A stretch of DNA of 64,000 bases. Origin: Nocardia kruczakiae NBRC 101016 (GTDB lineage: Bacteria > Actinomycetota > Actinomycetes > Mycobacteriales > Mycobacteriaceae). Position 1 is the first letter of the stretch; each line of letters opens with the position of its first letter. Where the stretch lies: positions 1 to 64,000 of the forward strand of contig NZ_BDBL01000018.1 of NCBI RefSeq assembly GCF_001612965.1. Direction: 5' to 3'. A program made the translations under genes and the position numbers. The notes beneath the pieces are model-generated. The model was not told where the DNA came from and did not search any database. It worked only from the letters and a program-made list of their open reading frames with translations. Below, piece by piece: positions 10,117 to 18,115 of this stretch.

Positions 10117-10137
10117 CGACACGACCCCCATGTTACC

Positions 10138-10151
10138 TAACGCTTGCGTTA
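10138..10151. promoter_or_regulatory. Candidate HxlR operator 1
   Basis: TAACGC-TT-GCGTTA is a perfect inverted repeat with a 2-base centre. It matches the architecture of the second site starting exactly 40 bases downstream, i.e. about four helical turns, which puts both sites on the same face of the DNA. Confidence 0.65.
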
Positions 10152-10177
10152 CCCAGCCAGCTGTGCTGTCATCTAAC

Positions 10178-10191
10178 TAACGAGATCGTTA
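10178..10191. promoter_or_regulatory. Candidate HxlR operator 2
   Basis: TAACGA-GA-TCGTTA is a perfect inverted repeat sharing the outer TAACG/CGTTA with operator 1. It lies 46 bases before the SDR start, where a repressor would cover the promoter. Confidence 0.65.
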
Positions 10192-10236
10192 TCCAGAGGG
10201 TGAGCGGTCGCCCCGAACGATCCGAAAGGACGAGAG

Positions 10237-10938
10237 ATGGCCGGAATCGACGGCGCGGTCGCATTGGTGACCGGTGGGCAACGAGGGCTCGGCAAGGCGT
10301 TCACCGACGAGCTGCTCAGGCGCGGCGCGGCCAAGGTCTACACCACCGCCCGCGCCCCGAAGGCGGCCGACGACGCCCGCGTCGAGCCCCTCGCCCTGGA
10401 CGTCACCGACGCCGATTCGGTGGCCGCCGCGGCACGCCGGGCCCGCGACGTCGAGATCGTCGTCAACAATGCGGGCGTCCTCCTCCCGGCGCCGCTGCTG
10501 ACCGCCGATATGGCCGATATCGTCACCACGTTCGACACCAACGTCTTCGGCCCGCTGCGGGTGACCCAGGCGTTCGCGCCGATTCTGGCGGACAACGGCG
10601 GCGGCGTCCTGATCGACATCCATTCGGTGCTGTCGTGGGCGGCGGGTGCGGCGGCCTACGGTGCGTCCAAGGCGGCACTGTGGTCGCTGACCAATTCGCT
10701 GCGGCTGGAGCTGGCCGCACAGCGCACCCAGGTGGTCGGCGTCCATCTCGGATTCGCCGATACCGAAATGGTCCGGCGTCTGCCGGGTGACAAGCTCGCG
10801 CCGCACGTGGTGGCCGAGGCCGTCTTCGACGGCGTGCTGCGCGGCGATACCGAAGTACTGGTCGACGATGTCACGCGCGGGGTGAAGGCGGCACTGTCCG
10901 GCCCCGTCGAGGGCCTCGCGCTGGCCATCCCTCGCTGA
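10237..10938 (+). CDS. Short-chain dehydrogenase/reductase
   Basis: This 233-residue classical SDR is a probable NADP(H)-dependent oxidoreductase. The cofactor motif TGGQRGLG is at residues 12-19, NNAG at about 76-79, and the catalytic YxxxK is Y141/K145 (YGASK). AAAGGA precedes ATG 10237. It is transcribed divergently from the HxlR regulator and is followed after 38 bases by a tautomerase-fold protein, so the two probably form an operon under HxlR control. HxlR-SDR pairs commonly respond to reactive carbonyls or quinones, but the substrate here is not evident. Confidence 0.9.
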   Translation: MAGIDGAVALVTGGQRGLGKAFTDELLRRGAAKVYTTARAPKAADDARVEPLALDVTDADSVAAAARRARDVEIVVNNAGVLLPAPLLTADMADIVTTFDTNVFGPLRVTQAFAPILADNGGGVLIDIHSVLSWAAGAAAYGASKAALWSLTNSLRLELAAQRTQVVGVHLGFADTEMVRRLPGDKLAPHVVAEAVFDGVLRGDTEVLVDDVTRGVKAALSGPVEGLALAIPR

Positions 10939-10976
10939 ATCCGTTCTCGCCCACCATCTTCCGAAGGAATATCGCC

Positions 10977-11402
10977 ATGCCGCTGTGGCACGTCTACCAT
11001 CCCGCGAACACCTACTCCGACCAGGACAAGGCAGATTTCGCGCGGGATGTCACCGCCCTGTACACCGGATTCGGCCTGCCGGCGTTCTACGTCGTCGTGT
11101 TGTTCGAGGAGGTCGAGGAGACGTCGTTCTTCGTCGGCGGGAAACCGTCGGCCGATACCGTGCGCGTCGTCGTGGAACACCTGGCCCGGCATCTGGACGA
11201 TCCGGACATGCGTAAACGATCGACACAACGGCTCAATGCGGTCATGGAGCCGTACACCGGCGCGCGGGGACTGCACTGGGAGTTCCACACCTACGAATCC
11301 CCGCGCGACCTGTGGATGATCGCCGGACTGTTCCCGCCGGAGGCCGGCAGCGAAGCCGAGAAGGCGTGGGCTCGCGCCGGCGAGCCCAGCCCGTACAGCT
11401 AG
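10977..11402 (+). CDS. Tautomerase family protein (cis-CaaD-like)
   Basis: This 141-residue protein begins MPLWHVYHPANTYSDQDK, so Pro2 would become the N-terminal catalytic proline after Met removal, as in the tautomerase superfamily. Its length is that of the double beta-alpha-beta cis-3-chloroacrylate dehalogenase-like group rather than the short 4-oxalocrotonate tautomerases. The C-terminal part has LHWEFHTYESPRDLWMIAGL. GAAGGA precedes the start. It probably shares a transcript with the upstream SDR and may act on an enol or carbonyl substrate; the real substrate is unknown. Confidence 0.8.
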   Translation: MPLWHVYHPANTYSDQDKADFARDVTALYTGFGLPAFYVVVLFEEVEETSFFVGGKPSADTVRVVVEHLARHLDDPDMRKRSTQRLNAVMEPYTGARGLHWEFHTYESPRDLWMIAGLFPPEAGSEAEKAWARAGEPSPYS

Positions 11403-11430
11403 CTCCCTGCCATCGACGCGGTACCGAAAC

Positions 11431-11856
11431 CTATTCGCCGCCGTACAGATTGACCATCCACGGCACCGAATATTTGTCGGTGACCATGCCGAACTGCTGC
11501 GCCCACTCGGTCTTGCCCAGCGGCATGGTGACCTGGCCCCCCGCGGACAGCCCGGTGAAGATCCGGGCGGCCTCGGATTCGTCGTCCACATCCAGGCAGA
11601 CGCTGAACGGGACGTTGTCGTGGTTGAGCTTCTGGTCTGGCGGACAGTCCGAGCCCATGAGCAGCTGATCCTCGCGCCAGGTCAGCGCGGCGTTGGCGAT
11701 GCGCTTGCCCACCTCCTCGGGCAGGCTCCCGCCACCGCCGTCACCCATATCGCGATAGCGGACCATCTGCAGTTCCCCGCCCAGGATCGACTGATAGAAG
11801 GTGAATGCCTCCTCGGCATCCCCGTCGAACATCAGATATGCGGTAGCCGACTTCAC
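11431..11856 (-). CDS. VOC family protein (PhnB/glyoxalase-like)
   Basis: This 141-residue protein of the vicinal-oxygen-chelate fold resembles the PhnB or 3-demethylubiquinone methyltransferase-like group. It begins VKSATAYLMFDGDAEEAFTF and includes FYQSILGGELQMVRYRD, and it ends with WGQQFG-like and VPWMVNLYGGE elements typical of the group. GTG 11856 is preceded by GGAGGC at good spacing, which rules out longer starts. It faces the SDR/tautomerase pair. The family has no secure enzymatic role; a metal-dependent or binding function is inferred only from the fold. Confidence 0.85.
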   Translation of the reverse strand: MKSATAYLMFDGDAEEAFTFYQSILGGELQMVRYRDMGDGGGGSLPEEVGKRIANAALTWREDQLLMGSDCPPDQKLNHDNVPFSVCLDVDDESEAARIFTGLSAGGQVTMPLGKTEWAQQFGMVTDKYSVPWMVNLYGGE

Positions 11857-11977
11857 GATTGCCTCCTCCGGAATGGATACGGGCCTGCGGCCGGCGGCCA
11901 CTGCCCCACAGATGAGACGGCGACAGCCGGGAAAAATCATCGGGGTCGATCGCGCATATCGTCGCACGTCACGAACG

Positions 11978-12014
11978 CGGACGGCCCGCCTTCCGGAAGA
12001 AGACGGGCCGTCCG
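11978..12014 (-). terminator. Terminator of the acyl-CoA ligase gene
   Basis: An 11-bp perfect stem (11978-11988 with 12004-12014) encloses a 15-base loop. It sits just downstream of the minus-strand acyl-CoA ligase stop codon. Confidence 0.6.
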
Positions 12015-12029
12015 GGCGTACGAGCGGGC

Positions 12030-13820
12030 TCAGCCGTAGATCGCCTCGACCTCGGTCGCGTAGTTCTTCATCACCACATTGCGCTTGAGCGACATCTTCG
12101 GCGTCAGCTCACCGCTCTCCTCGGTCCAGTCGACCGGCAGGATGCGGGTCTTCTTGATCGCCTCGGCGTGGGAGACCAGCTTGTTGGTGTCCTTGACCGC
12201 CTTGTCGATCTCGGCGGTCAGTTCGGGCAGCTCGATCAGCTTCTCGATCGGGGTGTCCTCGGGCACGTTGTTGCGGGTCTTCCAGCCCGGCAGCGCCTCC
12301 GGGTCGAGGGTGATCAGCGCGCCGACGAACGGCTTGCCGTCACCGACCACCATCACCTGGCTGATCAGCGGATGCGAGCGCAGAGAGTCCTCGAGCATCG
12401 CCGGGGAGACGTTCTTGCCGCCGGCGGTGACGATGATTTCCTTCTTGCGGCCGGTGATCGTGATGAAGCCCTGCTCGTCGATGGCGCCGAGATCGCCGGT
12501 CTTGAACCAGCCGTCGGCGAAGGCGTCCTCGGTGGCGGCCGGGTTGTTCCAGTAGCCGGCGAACACGACCGGGCCGCGCAGCAGCAGCTCGCCGTCCTCG
12601 GCCACCTTCGCGGCGTGGCCGCCGAGCGGGCGGCCCACCGAGCCGACCTTCAGGTGATCGGGGGTGTTCACCGAAACAGCGGCGGTGCTCTCGGTCAGGC
12701 CGTAGCCCTCGTAGATCGTGACGCCGATGCCGCGGAAGAAGTGACCCAGCCGCGCGCCGAGGGGGCCGCCGCCGGAGACGGCGGACTTGCAGCGCCCGCC
12801 CATGGCCTCGCGCAGTTTGCCGTAGACCAGCTTGTCGAACACGGTGTGCTTGAGTTTGAGCACGAGGCCCGGGCCGCCGTTGTCGAGCGCCTGGCTGTAC
12901 TCCACCGCGGTGTCGGCGGCCAGATCGAAGATCTTGCCCTTGCCGCCGTCGTGCGCCTTCTGCTTCGCGCCGTTGAACACCTTCTCGAACACGCGCGGCA
13001 CCGAGAGGATGAAGTCCGGCTTGTACTCACCGAACTGCTCGACCAGCGTCGACCAGTCGGCCGTGTGCGCGACGGTGACCCCGGCGTCGAAGGCCGCCAG
13101 CGCGACCGCGCGGGCGAAGACGTGGGCCAGCGGCAGGAACAGCAGCGAGCGATGACCGGGCTTGAGGAACTGCGGCATCGCGGCACGGTCGGCGGCCGAT
13201 TCGGCGTAGAGGTTGGCATGCGAGAGCATGACGCCCTTGGGCCGGCCGGTGGTGCCGGAGGTGTAGATCAGCGAGGCCGGCGAGGCCGCCTTGACCTGCT
13301 TGCGCCGCTCGTGCACGGCCTCGTCGCCGAGATCCTTGCCCCGGGCGACCAGGGTGTCGATCGCGCCGTCGTCGATCACCAGCGGCTCGCCCAGTTCGGG
13401 CAGGCCGTCCTCGATCTCGGCGATGGTGGCCCGGTGCCGGGCGTTCTCGACCACGATCAGCTTGGTGCCCGAATCCGACAGGATCCAGCGCGCCTGCTCG
13501 GCCGAGGAGCTGTCGAAGATCGCGACGGTGCAGCCGCCGGCCGCCCAGATGGCGAAGTCCAGCACGACCCACTCGTACCGGGTGGAGGCCAGGATGGCGA
13601 CCCGGTCGCCGAGTTCGATGCCGGAGGCGATCAGTCCTTTGGCCACCGCGGTGACGTGTTTCGCGAACTCCGCGGCGGTGACATCTGTCCACCCGCCCTT
13701 GCCGTCCGGCCTGTTGAACACCACCAGGCCGGGCGTGCGCTCGGCGTGCCGGAAGGCGCCATCGGACATATTGGCGTCTTCGGGGATGGTGTAGGTAGCC
13801 GGGACTTCGAACTCTCGCAT
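12030..13820 (-). CDS. Long-chain fatty-acid-CoA ligase (FadD15-like)
   Basis: This 596-residue enzyme of the ANL superfamily activates long-chain fatty acids to acyl-CoA via acyl-AMP. The P-loop-like motif LIYTSGTTGRPKGVMLSH (about residues 188-205), the A5 region YEGYGLTEST, the A7/A8 region GWFKTGDLG and TGRKKEIIVTAGGKNVSP are all present. The C-terminal lysine domain is intact (KTRILPVDWTEESGELTPKMSLKRN). Length and order match bacterial FadD15-type synthetases. It lies downstream of a monooxygenase-SDR-esterase cluster on the same strand, with a 123-base gap that may carry its own promoter. It could supply or recycle acyl-CoA for that lipid cluster. Confidence 0.93.
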   Translation of the reverse strand: MREFEVPATYTIPEDANMSDGAFRHAERTPGLVVFNRPDGKGGWTDVTAAEFAKHVTAVAKGLIASGIELGDRVAILASTRYEWVVLDFAIWAAGGCTVAIFDSSSAEQARWILSDSGTKLIVVENARHRATIAEIEDGLPELGEPLVIDDGAIDTLVARGKDLGDEAVHERRKQVKAASPASLIYTSGTTGRPKGVMLSHANLYAESAADRAAMPQFLKPGHRSLLFLPLAHVFARAVALAAFDAGVTVAHTADWSTLVEQFGEYKPDFILSVPRVFEKVFNGAKQKAHDGGKGKIFDLAADTAVEYSQALDNGGPGLVLKLKHTVFDKLVYGKLREAMGGRCKSAVSGGGPLGARLGHFFRGIGVTIYEGYGLTESTAAVSVNTPDHLKVGSVGRPLGGHAAKVAEDGELLLRGPVVFAGYWNNPAATEDAFADGWFKTGDLGAIDEQGFITITGRKKEIIVTAGGKNVSPAMLEDSLRSHPLISQVMVVGDGKPFVGALITLDPEALPGWKTRNNVPEDTPIEKLIELPELTAEIDKAVKDTNKLVSHAEAIKKTRILPVDWTEESGELTPKMSLKRNVVMKNYATEVEAIYG

Positions 13821-13943
13821 CGGTGCCCTTCCACGTGGTCTACTCGCCAGTAATTTACGCCAGCCGCAACGGCAGGCTCCGCCCGGCCGCCCGGTCGAGT
13901 ATTTCGACGCGGATGCGGCCGGGCGGAACCTGTCCTACGGCTT

Positions 13944-14873
13944 CTATCCTATGGATCCGGTTTGCGCTGGTTGCAGCGATTGACCGAGGAATCCTGCCAG
14001 TTCGCGCGCGGCGAGCGCGGCCGGCGCCACCAGCGACGCCTGCAGCTGCGAGACGTGCCAGAGCCCGCGCGTCACCGAGAACTGCACCGGCACCTCCGCT
14101 GCCCGCAGCGCGGCCGCCAGGCGCACGCACTGCGAATGCAGCAACTCGCCCTCGTCGACCTGGACATAGGTCGCGGGCAGCCCGCCCAGCGATCCGAGCA
14201 GCGGCGCGTAACCCGGATCCAGCGGATCGCCGTCGCCCAGATAGGCGGCGGCGCACAATCGCGACCACGCCTTGTTGACCACCAGGTCGCGCTCGCGAGC
14301 CGGCAACTCGTTCGGGTCGGCCCACGGAGCGATCAAACCCAGTGCGGCGGGCCGCATTCCGTGCCGGTCACGCAGGCGCAACGCCAGCGCGAGCGACAGC
14401 CCGCCGCCGGCGGAGTCCCCCGCGACCGCGATCTGCTGCGGCGCGAGCCCGGTGGACACCAGCTCCAGGAAGGCCGCCTCGGCGTCGTCGAGCGCGGCCG
14501 GATACGGATGTTCCGGCGCCAGCCGGTAGTCCGGAACGTAGACGGGACAACCGATCTCGCGCGACAGATGCGCCGCCAGTGACCGATGGGTGGCCGGCGA
14601 CCCGATGGTGTATCCACCACCGTGCAGGTACAGCACCGCACCCGGGCCGTCGGCCGCACCGGCGGTCACCCGCTCGGCGGGACGGCCACCGAGCCGCATC
14701 CGATGCACCCGGGTACCGGCGGGCAGCGTCTGCAGCACCGAACCGGCGTCGAGCAGGTGGCGCTGCGCCGCCCACGGCAGCCGGCTGTGCATGGCGAACC
14801 GGAACATCGGCCCGAGGACGGCCCGCGCGACGGGCAGCGGCAGGGCCACGGATTTCGAAAAACCAGGCATCAC
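13944..14873 (-). CDS. Alpha/beta hydrolase, HSL-type esterase/lipase
   Basis: This 309-residue serine hydrolase belongs to the hormone-sensitive-lipase family. The oxyanion motif HGGG is in VLYLHGGGYTIGSP, the nucleophile Ser is in AGDSAGGGLS, and the acid and His of the triad are in the C-terminal third (VDEGELL; GLWHVSQLQ). YRLAPEHPYPAALDDAEAAF is typical of the LipH/LipR/LipW group. It is the last gene of a minus-strand run FMO-SDR-esterase, starting 19 bases after the SDR stop. In the M. tuberculosis mymA operon a monooxygenase, LipR and SadH are likewise grouped, so it may hydrolyse esters made by the monooxygenase. Confidence 0.9.
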   Translation of the reverse strand: MMPGFSKSVALPLPVARAVLGPMFRFAMHSRLPWAAQRHLLDAGSVLQTLPAGTRVHRMRLGGRPAERVTAGAADGPGAVLYLHGGGYTIGSPATHRSLAAHLSREIGCPVYVPDYRLAPEHPYPAALDDAEAAFLELVSTGLAPQQIAVAGDSAGGGLSLALALRLRDRHGMRPAALGLIAPWADPNELPARERDLVVNKAWSRLCAAAYLGDGDPLDPGYAPLLGSLGGLPATYVQVDEGELLHSQCVRLAAALRAAEVPVQFSVTRGLWHVSQLQASLVAPAALAARELAGFLGQSLQPAQTGSIG

Positions 14874-14892
14874 AGTGAATTCCCGCGGCGAA

Positions 14893-15723
14893 TCAGGGCA
14901 GGAACCGGCTGTTGACGACGTTCGCGATGCGCTGGTAGTAGGACGCGGTGGTGCGCACGAACAGATCGAGCGCCTTCGCCTCCCAGCCGATCAGCACGCG
15001 GCCGTGACCCTTGCGCACGGCCTCGGTGATGGTCTGCGCGGCCATCTCCGGGGTGTGCAGGGCGAGCTGCTTGTCGAAGAACGAGGAGAACTTCTGGGCG
15101 TCGATTCCCTCGGCGTAGGTGGCGTTGCGCGCCACGGCGGTCTTGATACCGCCGGGATGGACACAGGTGACCTTGACCGGATGCTTACGCGCCAGCATCT
15201 CCTGGCGCAGCGATTCGGTGAAGCCGCGCACCGCGAATTTGGCCGCGTTGTAAGCACTCTGGCCCGGCACCGCGATCAGGCCGAACAGACTGGACACGTT
15301 GATCACGTGGCCGTCACCGGATTCGATGATGGCGGGCAGGAACGCCTTGGTGCCGTTGACGACGCCCCAGAAATCGACATCCATGATGCGCTCGATGTCC
15401 TTGAACTGGGAGTCGACCACCTCGCCGTGGAAGGCGATGCCGGCGTTGTTGTAGATCTGGTGCACCACGCCGAAGTGCTTCTTCACCTCGTCGGCGTAGA
15501 GCAGCACGGCTTCCCGCTCGGCCACGTTCAGCCGATCGGACTTCACCTGCGCACCCAGCGCCTCGACGCGGCGGACGGTTTCGGCCAGTCCTTCGGTGTC
15601 GATATCGGAGAGTGCGAGTTTCGCACCGCGGCGGGCCAGATTCTCGGCCAGCGCGCGGCCGATACCCGAGCCGGCGCCCGTGATCACACATACTTTGCCG
15701 GTGAAATAAGCGTCATTGCTCAC
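14893..15723 (-). CDS. SDR family NAD(P)-dependent oxidoreductase (SadH-like)
   Basis: This 276-residue classical SDR has the cofactor motif TGAGSGIG near residue 14, NNAG in QIYNNAGIAFHGEV, and an active site of S (VSSLFGL) and YNAAK. It ends with a positively charged region, KALDLFVRTTASYYQRI, that may touch the membrane. The start is GTG 15723, whose last two bases overlap the stop of the upstream monooxygenase in a GTGA junction, implying translational coupling. It resembles SadH of the mycobacterial mymA cluster and would oxidise or reduce a lipid alcohol or ketone linked to the monooxygenase product. The substrate is inferred from context only. Confidence 0.92.
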   Translation of the reverse strand: MSNDAYFTGKVCVITGAGSGIGRALAENLARRGAKLALSDIDTEGLAETVRRVEALGAQVKSDRLNVAEREAVLLYADEVKKHFGVVHQIYNNAGIAFHGEVVDSQFKDIERIMDVDFWGVVNGTKAFLPAIIESGDGHVINVSSLFGLIAVPGQSAYNAAKFAVRGFTESLRQEMLARKHPVKVTCVHPGGIKTAVARNATYAEGIDAQKFSSFFDKQLALHTPEMAAQTITEAVRKGHGRVLIGWEAKALDLFVRTTASYYQRIANVVNSRFLP

Positions 15724-17234
15724 TGTGCTGCTACCACTTTCAGATCGGGCCGCGCGGCCCCGTCGGTCGATCGGGTCGTGTCGTATGCCGCGACGTCGAA
15801 CTTCTCCGTCAGCTTGCGGAAGCGGAAGGTGAAATCGGGCCACAGCGTGGTGTTGTTGCCGTGCTTGTCCAGATACCAGCTGGCACAACCACCGTTGAGC
15901 CAGACGCTGTTGGACATGCGGTCCTGCAGGTCGCGGTTGTAGGTGTCCTGCACATCTTTTCGCACCTCGACCGTACGCAGGCCGCGCTGGTCGAAGGTGG
16001 CGATCGCGTCGGCGATGTAGTTGATCTGCGATTCGATCATGTACACCATCGAGGTGTGGCCGAGGCCGACGTTCGGGCCGAGCAGGAAGAACATGTTCGG
16101 GAAGTTGTGGATCGCGGCGCCCTTGTAGCCCTGCTGCCCGATCTCGTCGAACAGTTCGGTGAGCGTGCGTCCGTCGCGGCCGGCGATCGTCTCGTACACC
16201 GGCGAATCGGTGACGTGGAATCCGGTCGCCACGATGAGGGCGTCGATCTCGCGTTCGGTGCCGTCGGCGGTGACGATCGAATTCGCGCGGATCTCGCGGA
16301 TGCCGTCGGTGACCACGTCGACATTGTCGCGCCCGAGCGCCGGGTAGTACTCGTTGGAGATCAGCATGCGCTTGCAGCCGATGCGGAAGTTCGGCGTGAC
16401 CTTCTCGCGCAGCTGCGCGTCCGGCACCTCGAGCCGCAGCTTCAGCCGGGCGAGGCCTTCCAGCGCGAGCATGGCCGGCGGGAATTTCGCCAGGCCGACG
16501 ACCTGCGTTTCGCGGGCGGCGTAGATGGCGGCACGTGACAACTTCTGCACGCCCGGAACGTATTTGAAGGCCAGCCGCTCGGGCAGGGTGTACGGACGGT
16601 CGATCCGTGGCAGCAGCCACGGGGCGGTGCGCTGGTAGACGTCGAGATGGGCCACCTTCGGCGCGATCGACGGCACGATCTGGATGGCCGAGGCGCCGGT
16701 GCCGATCACCGCGACCCGCTTGCCGGTCAGATCCGCGTCGTGATCCCAGCGCGCGGAGTGGAAGATGCGGCCCTGGAAACCGTTGATGCCCTTGATATCC
16801 GGAAGGTTCGGCTCGCACAGCGCGCCGACGGCGGAGACCAGGATGTCGGCGGTGAACGCGCCCTGGCTGGTCTGCACCTCCCAGCGGGCCTGCTCCTCGT
16901 TCCACCGGGCGCCGGTCATCTCGCAGTCGAAGATGTGCTTGTCCCGCACGCCGTGACGATCGGCCACGCCCTGGATGTAGGACTGGATCTCCGGCTGCTT
17001 GGAGAACGAGCGCGACCAGTTCGGATTGAGCGCGAACGAGTAGGAGTACAGCTGCGACGGCACATCGCAGGCGGCGCCGGGATAGGTGTTGTCGCGCCAG
17101 GTACCGCCGACATCGTTGCCACGCTCGAGCACCAGGTAGTCGTCGCGACCCTGCTGGCTCAACCGGATGGCCAGGCCCAGGCCCGAGAATCCACTGCCGA
17201 CGATCAACGTATGCACATGACGCGCCGCCGCCAT
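15720..17234 (-). CDS. FAD-dependent Baeyer-Villiger-type monooxygenase (MymA-like)
   Basis: This 504-residue class B flavoprotein monooxygenase uses NADPH and oxygen. The FAD site is near the N-terminus (VGSGFSGLG), the Baeyer-Villiger fingerprint FxGxxxHxxxW appears as FQGRIFHSARW, and the second Rossmann motif is VIGTGASAIQ. The late motif ATGFHV is also present. ATG 17234 (MAAARHVHT) is preferred because GGAG lies seven bases upstream; the frame extends to 17339 without family similarity. It leads the cluster with SDR and esterase genes and is divergent from a TetR regulator. Likely substrates are ketones or lipid-like compounds, as for mycobacterial MymA and EthA; this is inference. Confidence 0.93.
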   Translation of the reverse strand: MAAARHVHTLIVGSGFSGLGLAIRLSQQGRDDYLVLERGNDVGGTWRDNTYPGAACDVPSQLYSYSFALNPNWSRSFSKQPEIQSYIQGVADRHGVRDKHIFDCEMTGARWNEEQARWEVQTSQGAFTADILVSAVGALCEPNLPDIKGINGFQGRIFHSARWDHDADLTGKRVAVIGTGASAIQIVPSIAPKVAHLDVYQRTAPWLLPRIDRPYTLPERLAFKYVPGVQKLSRAAIYAARETQVVGLAKFPPAMLALEGLARLKLRLEVPDAQLREKVTPNFRIGCKRMLISNEYYPALGRDNVDVVTDGIREIRANSIVTADGTEREIDALIVATGFHVTDSPVYETIAGRDGRTLTELFDEIGQQGYKGAAIHNFPNMFFLLGPNVGLGHTSMVYMIESQINYIADAIATFDQRGLRTVEVRKDVQDTYNRDLQDRMSNSVWLNGGCASWYLDKHGNNTTLWPDFTFRFRKLTEKFDVAAYDTTRSTDGAARPDLKVVAAQ

Positions 17235-17370
17235 ACTGCGGCTCCGCCCATCACGGCCTTCGCCGCGCTCTCCGTGGTCACGCAAGCTACCGCCTCCGAG
17301 CGCGTCGCTACGGCCGTTGTCTGTAACCCTACGACTCATGTACCCAACCCTACGATCCTATTGAGCAGGA

Positions 17371-17398
17371 GTCAACAGTATTGACTACCGTTCAGTAG
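17371..17398. promoter_or_regulatory. Candidate TetR operators in the FMO/tetR divergent promoter
   Basis: GTCAA-N5-TTGAC (17371-17385) is a perfect dyad; it touches a second, weaker dyad CTAC-N6-GTAG (17385-17398). Both lie between the divergent monooxygenase and tetR genes, immediately before the tetR start, where autorepression would act. Confidence 0.5.
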
Positions 17399-17408
17399 GA
17401 TGGCAACC

Positions 17409-18059
17409 GTGAGTGACAACGGTCCCGGCACCAAACGGGTGCGGCTGAGCCCGGGCGAACGGCGCGAACAGCTCGTGTCCCTGGGCGTGAAAATGCTGCG
17501 CGACCGCACGCTGGAGGACATCTCCATCGGGGAGATCGCCCGGCAGGCGGGCATCTCCCGCGGCCTGCTCTTCCACTACTTCGCGTCGAAGCAGGATTTC
17601 CAGCGCGCCATCGTGCGCCGCGCCAACGAGGAACTACTCGCTCGCACCATGCCCGACCGCAGCCTCGACCTGTTCAGCATGCTGCGCGACGCGGTCGAAC
17701 GCTACGTCGAGTACGTCAGCGAGAACCGGATCTCCTACCAGGGCCTGCTCCGCGGCCCCGCCAGCGGCAGCCCCGAACTGATGGCGCTGGCCGACGCCAC
17801 CCGCGATGCCATGGTCGATCGCATCCTCGCCGAAACACCGCTGGCCGCCGACGACCCCGAACTCCCGCGACTTCGCCTGGTGTTTCGGGGCTGGATCGCG
17901 TTCGTCGAGGAGACGACCCTGATCTGGTTGCGCGAGGAGCAGATCGGCCGCACCGAGTTGATCGACACCCTGGTCGGCGCGCTGCCCGCACTCGCCATGC
18001 ATCCCGTGCTCACCGAATGGCTGGCCGGTTCGGCCGACGGCAGCGTGCTGCCCGCATGA
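17409..18059 (+). CDS. TetR family transcriptional regulator
   Basis: This 216-residue regulator has an N-terminal TetR helix-turn-helix (IGEIARQAGISRGLLFHYFASKQDF, about residues 41-65) and an all-helical ligand domain. GTG 17409 is chosen because TAGGA lies eight bases upstream; ATG 17400 overlaps that site and is less likely. It is divergent from the FMO-SDR-esterase cluster and probably represses it. By analogy with EthR-type regulators beside monooxygenases, its ligand may be a substrate or product of the flavoenzyme. Its 3' end runs into a 25-bp tandem repeat, so the last few residues lie in repeat DNA. Confidence 0.9.
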   Translation: MSDNGPGTKRVRLSPGERREQLVSLGVKMLRDRTLEDISIGEIARQAGISRGLLFHYFASKQDFQRAIVRRANEELLARTMPDRSLDLFSMLRDAVERYVEYVSENRISYQGLLRGPASGSPELMALADATRDAMVDRILAETPLAADDPELPRLRLVFRGWIAFVEETTLIWLREEQIGRTELIDTLVGALPALAMHPVLTEWLAGSADGSVLPA

Positions 18060-18115
18060 CCTCAGCAGCGTGCTGCCTGCATGACCTCAGCAGCGTGCTG
18101 CCCGCATGACCTCAG
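18041..18115. repeat. 25-bp tandem repeat, three copies
   Basis: Three copies start at 18041, 18066 and 18091. The core CAGCGTGCTGCC is identical in all and the second copy differs by one base further on. Each unit contains a small hairpin GCAGC-GT-GCTGC and a TGA. The first copy encodes the end of the tetR gene and its stop; the third runs into the stop of the convergent MFS gene. Confidence 0.85.

Noticed and set aside
12168-13853. A 561-codon open frame on the plus strand opposite the acyl-CoA ligase gene
   Set aside because: Antisense to an intact ANL enzyme; its composition (Gly/Arg/Asp/Gln/His) is that of a GC-bias shadow frame.
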